Source of the DNA: Rubrivivax sp.
Lineage (GTDB): Bacteria > Pseudomonadota > Gammaproteobacteria > Burkholderiales > Burkholderiaceae
NCBI GenBank assembly: GCA_016790225.1
Contig: JAEUOZ010000002.1
Location: 124,001-188,000, forward strand
Direction of reading: 5' to 3'
DNA: 64,000 nucleotides
Both the position numbers and the translations under genes were made by a program. Shown in pieces: positions 60,702 through 64,000 of the stretch (positions are counted from its first letter, which is position 1; each line of letters opens with the position of its first letter). The notes under the pieces are model-generated. The model saw only the letters and a list, made by a program, of their open reading frames with translations, was not told the DNA's origin and made no database searches.

Positions 60702-60766
60702 GCTGTTCCTCCGCAGGGTTCCAGGGGCAGGACCGCCGGCCGGGCGCAGGGCGCCGGCCCGGGGCA

Positions 60767-62212
60767 TCAGGTTTCCGGGGCCACCTGTTCAGCCCAGTCC
60801 ACCAGCCACGATAGCAGTTGCTGCGCCCGTTCGTCGCCCTGCAGCTCCGCGACCTCGTTGAGCTGATCGATGCGGTCCATCCAGGCCGCCAGCGGCGGAT
60901 GCCCGTTCACACCCTCGTGCAGCCGCGCGTGGCGGTGCGCCTGCCAATGCTGCTGTTCCTCGGCGTTCAAGGTCTCGGGGAAGTTGCGTGCGCGGTAGCG
61001 CAACAGCAGTTCGTCCAGCCGCCCATCGGCAAAGCGGGGTCGCTGCAGCGCCAGCTGAGCCGGCGGCAGATCGCGCAGGCGCTGCAGCAGGCGGCGGTCT
61101 TCGTTGCCGACAAAACCGCCGTACAGGTCTTCATCCACGTCCGGCGTCTCGGCCGGGCCTTCGCGCGCAAACACGCCGGGCCAGACACCCGCCATCTCGC
61201 CCGTGATGCGTGCCGCCGTCTGCGCATGCCGATCGCACAGGGCACGGTCCACACCCCAGCGTTCGGCCATCACGGGCGTCAGCGTCTGGAGCTGGCTGAT
61301 GACCACCGGTGACTTGTTGATGTGGATGGTCTTCAAGGGCAGGCGCTCCAGCCCCAGCGCGGCCAGACCTTCGCGCGATGTGAAGAGGCGCTCGCGCAGC
61401 TGCGGCGTGCTCAGCGCCATCAGCTGCGCAGGATCCTGCGCCAGATCCCAGACGATGACCTCGTTCTTGTTCGTCGGGTGCGGCGCAAACGGCCAGACGA
61501 TGGCCAGGCAGCCGCGTTCGGCCGGGATCATGCCGCTGATGTGCAGCACCGGGCGCCCCAGCACCAGCTCGGCCTGCACGGCGGATTTCTGGCGCAGCTT
61601 GAGACAGAAGTCCCACAGCCGCGGCACCCGCGCGCGGACCAGCCGCGCCAGCGCGAGCGTGGCGCGCACATCGGACAAGGCATCGTGCGCCGCCTCATGC
61701 TGCAGGCCGTTGGCCTGCGTGAGCTTTTCCAGGCGGAAGCTGGGCTTGCCCTCTTCGCGCGGCCACTGGATGCCGTCCGGCCGCAGCGCGTAGGCACAGC
61801 GCACGGTATCCATCAGATCCCAGCGGCCGCACTCGTTCTGCCATTCACGGGCGTAGGGATCGATCAGGTTGCGCCAGAACAGGAAGCGCGTCACCTCGTC
61901 ATCGAAGCGGATGCTGTTGTAGCCCACGCCCACCGTGCCCGGGCGGCCCAGCTGCTGCTCGATCTGCGCGGCAAACTGGTGCTCCGGGACGCCTTGCGCC
62001 AGGCAGTGCTGCGGCACGATGCCCGTGAGCAGGCAGCTCTGCGGGTCGGGCAGGCTGTCGGTGGGCGGCTGGCAGTGCAGCATCACCGGCGCATCGATCT
62101 CGTTGAGTTCGGCATCGGTGCGCAGCCCGGCAAACTGCGCCGGCCGATCGCGCCGCGGCGTGCGCCCGAAGGTTTCGTAGTCGTGCCAGAAGAAGCTGAA
62201 GGGGGCAGGCAT
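60767..62212 (-). CDS. sbcB: Exodeoxyribonuclease I
   Basis: 481 residues, the normal length. 3'-5' single-strand exonuclease used in recombination and mismatch repair. DEDDh motifs: FWHDYETFG (Asp, Glu), VGYNSIRFDDEVTRFLFWR with the second Asp, and EAAHDALSDVRAT with His and Asp. C-terminal SH3-like and helical domains include GCLAIVWPFAPHPTNKNEVI. It starts at 62212; the further upstream frame is Ser/Pro-rich and not family-like. Confidence 0.95.
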   Translation of the reverse strand: MPAPFSFFWHDYETFGRTPRRDRPAQFAGLRTDAELNEIDAPVMLHCQPPTDSLPDPQSCLLTGIVPQHCLAQGVPEHQFAAQIEQQLGRPGTVGVGYNSIRFDDEVTRFLFWRNLIDPYAREWQNECGRWDLMDTVRCAYALRPDGIQWPREEGKPSFRLEKLTQANGLQHEAAHDALSDVRATLALARLVRARVPRLWDFCLKLRQKSAVQAELVLGRPVLHISGMIPAERGCLAIVWPFAPHPTNKNEVIVWDLAQDPAQLMALSTPQLRERLFTSREGLAALGLERLPLKTIHINKSPVVISQLQTLTPVMAERWGVDRALCDRHAQTAARITGEMAGVWPGVFAREGPAETPDVDEDLYGGFVGNEDRRLLQRLRDLPPAQLALQRPRFADGRLDELLLRYRARNFPETLNAEEQQHWQAHRHARLHEGVNGHPPLAAWMDRIDQLNEVAELQGDERAQQLLSWLVDWAEQVAPET

Positions 62213-62233
62213 GAGGGGACGATAGCGCAGGCA

Positions 62234-62248
62234 AGGAGCGTGGGCGGC
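62234..62248. repeat. Short sequence matching the end of the 275-bp element at 37362
   Basis: AGGAGCGTGGGCGGC, 15 bases identical to bases 4-18 from either end of the palindromic element near nirF, followed by diverged sequence. It could be the remnant of a second insertion in the gap between sbcB and the glycosidase gene. With 15 bases chance is not excluded. Confidence 0.35.
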
Positions 62249-62412
62249 GGGAACCGTAAGATGCGGCGATGCTGCGATGCCGCGTCCCCGCTGCACGCCT
62301 TCCCGCTGAACCGCAACAAGCGGCCGGATGCCGTGCGCAGCGCTTGCTTCATCAAGATCAGTGCGCCGGGCTGCCGGCACTGCAGCGGCGGGCCGCCGCC
62401 GGTCTTTCGCTG

Positions 62413-63930
62413 ATGCGCTCCGTGACGCCAGGCTTGGTGCTGACCCTGGTGCTGACCCTGGTGCCGAGCCTGACGCCGAGCCTGGCGCTCGCTCGGGTCC
62501 CGACCGCGGGCGCGGGCGCCCAGGCAGCACGCGCCGAGGTCCGCGGCACCTGGCTCACGACCACCGCCAACACCGCCATCGCGACGCCGCAGGACACCGC
62601 GCAGACCATGCGGCGCCTGCGCGAGATCGGCCTGAATACCGTCTACGTGGAAGCCTGGAAGAACGGCACCACGCAGTTCCCTTCCGAGGTGCTGCGGCGC
62701 ACGCTGGGCCTGGCGCAGCGCCCCGCGGCGGCGCTGCAGGATCCGGCCGATCGCGGCAAGGCCGCCGCGCCGGTGCGCGATCTGCTGGAGGAAATGCTGA
62801 TCGAAGGGCACCGCCAGGGTCTGCTGGTGATCGCCTGGTTCGAATACGGCTTCATGGCCGCGCACGGCAGCACGCACAACACGCTGCGCAGCCGCAAGCC
62901 CGAGTGGCTCAGCCGCGATCGGCAGGGCCGCGAGGTGGCGCCCAACGGCTTCGTCTGGATGAACCCGCTGCACCCGCAGGCGCGCCGCTTCCTCACCGAT
63001 CTGACGCTCGAAGCCATGGGACGCTACGATCTGGACGGTGTGCAGTTCGATGACCGCATTGTCTGGCCCCACGTGAGCATGGGTTACGACGACACCACCC
63101 GCGCCGCCTACGCGGCCGAACACCAGGGCCGCGCCCCGCCTGACGACCCGCAGGATCCGGCCTGGATGCAATGGCGCGCCGCGCAGCTGGATCGGCTGGT
63201 GCAGGAGTTTCTGCGCGAGCTGGCCCAGGCCCGGCCCGGGTTGCTGCTGTCACTGAGCCCCGCTGTCTACCCCTGGAGCTGGGAACACTACCTGCTGAAC
63301 TGGCCCGCCTGGTCCACCTGGCCGCGCGGCCAGCGCTGGGCGGAGTGGGTGCCGCAGGCCTACCGCAGCAGCTGGCCCGCCTTCGAGCGCAGCTGGCGCG
63401 AGCAGACGCAGGCGCTGCAGGCGGCTGGCGCCTATCACCCGCAGGAGCTGGTGGCCGGCATCCGCCTGGTCGGCGAAGGGGCGCCGTCCAGCTGGGAGCA
63501 GCTGCAGCGATCGATCGAGCTGGTGCGCAGCCTGGATCAGGGCGGCCATGTGCTGTGGTTCAGCCGCGGCGTGCTGGATCTGCATGCGCAGGCGCTGCAA
63601 GCCTTCTACGCGCGCACCGACGGCGCGGCCGGCCCGGCGCCCTCGCCCCGCTTTGCGCCGCAATGGCGCCGCCCGGCCGTGCCGCTGCAGCGCGATGCCA
63701 CCGAGGGCTTGTGGCGCCTGCCGCCGCAGCACGGGCTGCCCGAAGGGCGCTACCGCGCCATCGCGCACGATGGCCAACGCTGGCGGTATCTCGACGGCAC
63801 GGTCACCGTCGATGCGGCGCTCGCAGCGGCGCAGAGGGTCAAGGCGGAGCCGGGCGATCAAGCGGTGGAGCTGCTGGTGGATCGCCGCGCCGATCTGCGG
63901 CAGGATCCGCTGGCACCCCCGCTTCGATGA
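62413..63930 (+). CDS. Glycosyl hydrolase-like 10 (DUF187, YngK-type) secreted protein
   Basis: 505 residues with an N-terminal signal (PGLVLTLVLTLVPSLTP). Family start EVRGTWLTTTANTA, then LREIGLNTVYVEAWKNG, VIAWFEYGFMA, WMNPLHPQARRFLTDL and VQFDDRI, all typical of the GHL10 TIM barrel. The C-terminal part is an added beta domain with an unresolved role. Members process peptidoglycan- or glycan-related material. The stop overlaps the next start by four bases (ATGA). Confidence 0.87.
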   Translation: MRSVTPGLVLTLVLTLVPSLTPSLALARVPTAGAGAQAARAEVRGTWLTTTANTAIATPQDTAQTMRRLREIGLNTVYVEAWKNGTTQFPSEVLRRTLGLAQRPAAALQDPADRGKAAAPVRDLLEEMLIEGHRQGLLVIAWFEYGFMAAHGSTHNTLRSRKPEWLSRDRQGREVAPNGFVWMNPLHPQARRFLTDLTLEAMGRYDLDGVQFDDRIVWPHVSMGYDDTTRAAYAAEHQGRAPPDDPQDPAWMQWRAAQLDRLVQEFLRELAQARPGLLLSLSPAVYPWSWEHYLLNWPAWSTWPRGQRWAEWVPQAYRSSWPAFERSWREQTQALQAAGAYHPQELVAGIRLVGEGAPSSWEQLQRSIELVRSLDQGGHVLWFSRGVLDLHAQALQAFYARTDGAAGPAPSPRFAPQWRRPAVPLQRDATEGLWRLPPQHGLPEGRYRAIAHDGQRWRYLDGTVTVDAALAAAQRVKAEPGDQAVELLVDRRADLRQDPLAPPLR

Positions 63931-64000
63931 ACCGCCCCCCACTCTCTGCGCCTTCGCCGCCAGGCCTCGGCATCGACGTCGGCGGGCGCGCCACGCGCTG
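63927..64000 (+). CDS. Start of an ATPase/sugar-kinase-type protein (truncated by window end)
   Basis: Only 24 complete codons are visible: MNRPPLSAPSPPGLGIDVGG followed by RATR. GIDVGG is the phosphate-1 motif of the actin/hsp70-like fold, as in BadF/BadG or ROK-type N-acetylhexosamine kinases. The ATGA overlap with the glycosidase gene suggests a joint role in glycan or amino sugar recycling. Too short to be more specific. Confidence 0.55.
   Translation, partial: MNRPPLSAPSPPGLGIDVGGRATR

Noticed and set aside
1..64000. tRNA, rRNA genes, insertion sequences with transposase, prophage genes, CRISPR arrays
   Set aside because: I saw no cloverleaf-type TTCGA contexts, no transposase motif and no regularly spaced repeats; reading by eye could miss a single small RNA.

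Overview
The window comes from the chromosome of a very GC-rich betaproteobacterium, most likely a Burkholderiales of the Leptothrix/Rubrivivax/Ideonella kind. The evidence is the gene content: sdhC-sdhD-sdhA, a GntR regulator divergent from mdh, a CitE-like lyase before acnB, and a cytochrome cd1 denitrification cluster with TonB, Sco and Cox15 genes. This placement rests on recalled gene order, not on a search. I saw no tRNA, rRNA, CRISPR array, transposase or prophage gene.

Region 1 (1-6178) holds TCA-cycle and pentose-phosphate genes: sdhA (cut by the window edge), sdhD, sdhC, a GntR/UTRA repressor, mdh and gnd. The TCA set resumes at 13631-18121 with a CitE-like lyase, a small secreted protein and acnB. 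Related palindromes (TCTT-N4-AAGA) lie in front of the GntR gene/mdh and in front of acnB, which suggests a shared operator.

Region 2 (6404-13477) separates the two halves of the TCA set and looks like a self-contained accessory system. It encodes an ECF-type sigma factor, a 170-residue protein, a TPR-CHAT (caspase-like) protein, a subtilisin-like lipoprotein and a divergent, internally duplicated lipoprotein. I found the same two-block promoter (TGTATC or TGTATT, exactly 17 bases, CTCTGT) in front of all four of its transcription units and take it to be the promoter read by the cassette's own sigma factor. This is the best candidate here for an undescribed system.

Region 3 (18142-32441) contains a hybrid histidine kinase with a divergent lone receiver protein, a proline-rich TonB-like protein, trhO, a D-serine-dehydratase-like enzyme, an M20 peptidase and a TPR-methyltransferase. 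It also holds a giant lipoprotein that joins a galactose-oxidase-type copper-radical domain, with all cofactor residues present, to a beta-propeller, a MauG-like di-heme cytochrome and a carbohydrate-binding-like domain.

Region 4 (32490-53114) is a nitrite/NO respiration island. nirS-nirT-nirB-cupredoxin reduce nitrite to NO. A nirF-like gene and a fused nirDL-like gene belong to heme d1 synthesis. A nine-gene, tightly overlapping operon encodes a heme-copper reductase with a CuA subunit, in which Gln replaces the active-site Tyr (eNOR-like rather than an O2 reductase), heme A assembly factors, a second divergent heme-copper protein and two unusual cytochrome b fusions. One fusion carries ferredoxin and MvhD-like domains, the other a [2Fe-2S]-flavin reductase. 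Three near-identical FNR/Dnr-type boxes (TTGAAC-N2-GTTCA) control the island. A 275-bp palindromic mobile element sits between ctaA and nirF.

Region 5 (53153-64000) carries an SRPBCC protein, a glutaminase fused to STAS and cyclic-nucleotide domains, small membrane proteins, a Tat-exported glycosidase-like lipoprotein, an MFS carrier, a ParA-like ATPase, sbcB, a DUF187-type glycosidase and the start of a BadF/ROK-like kinase.
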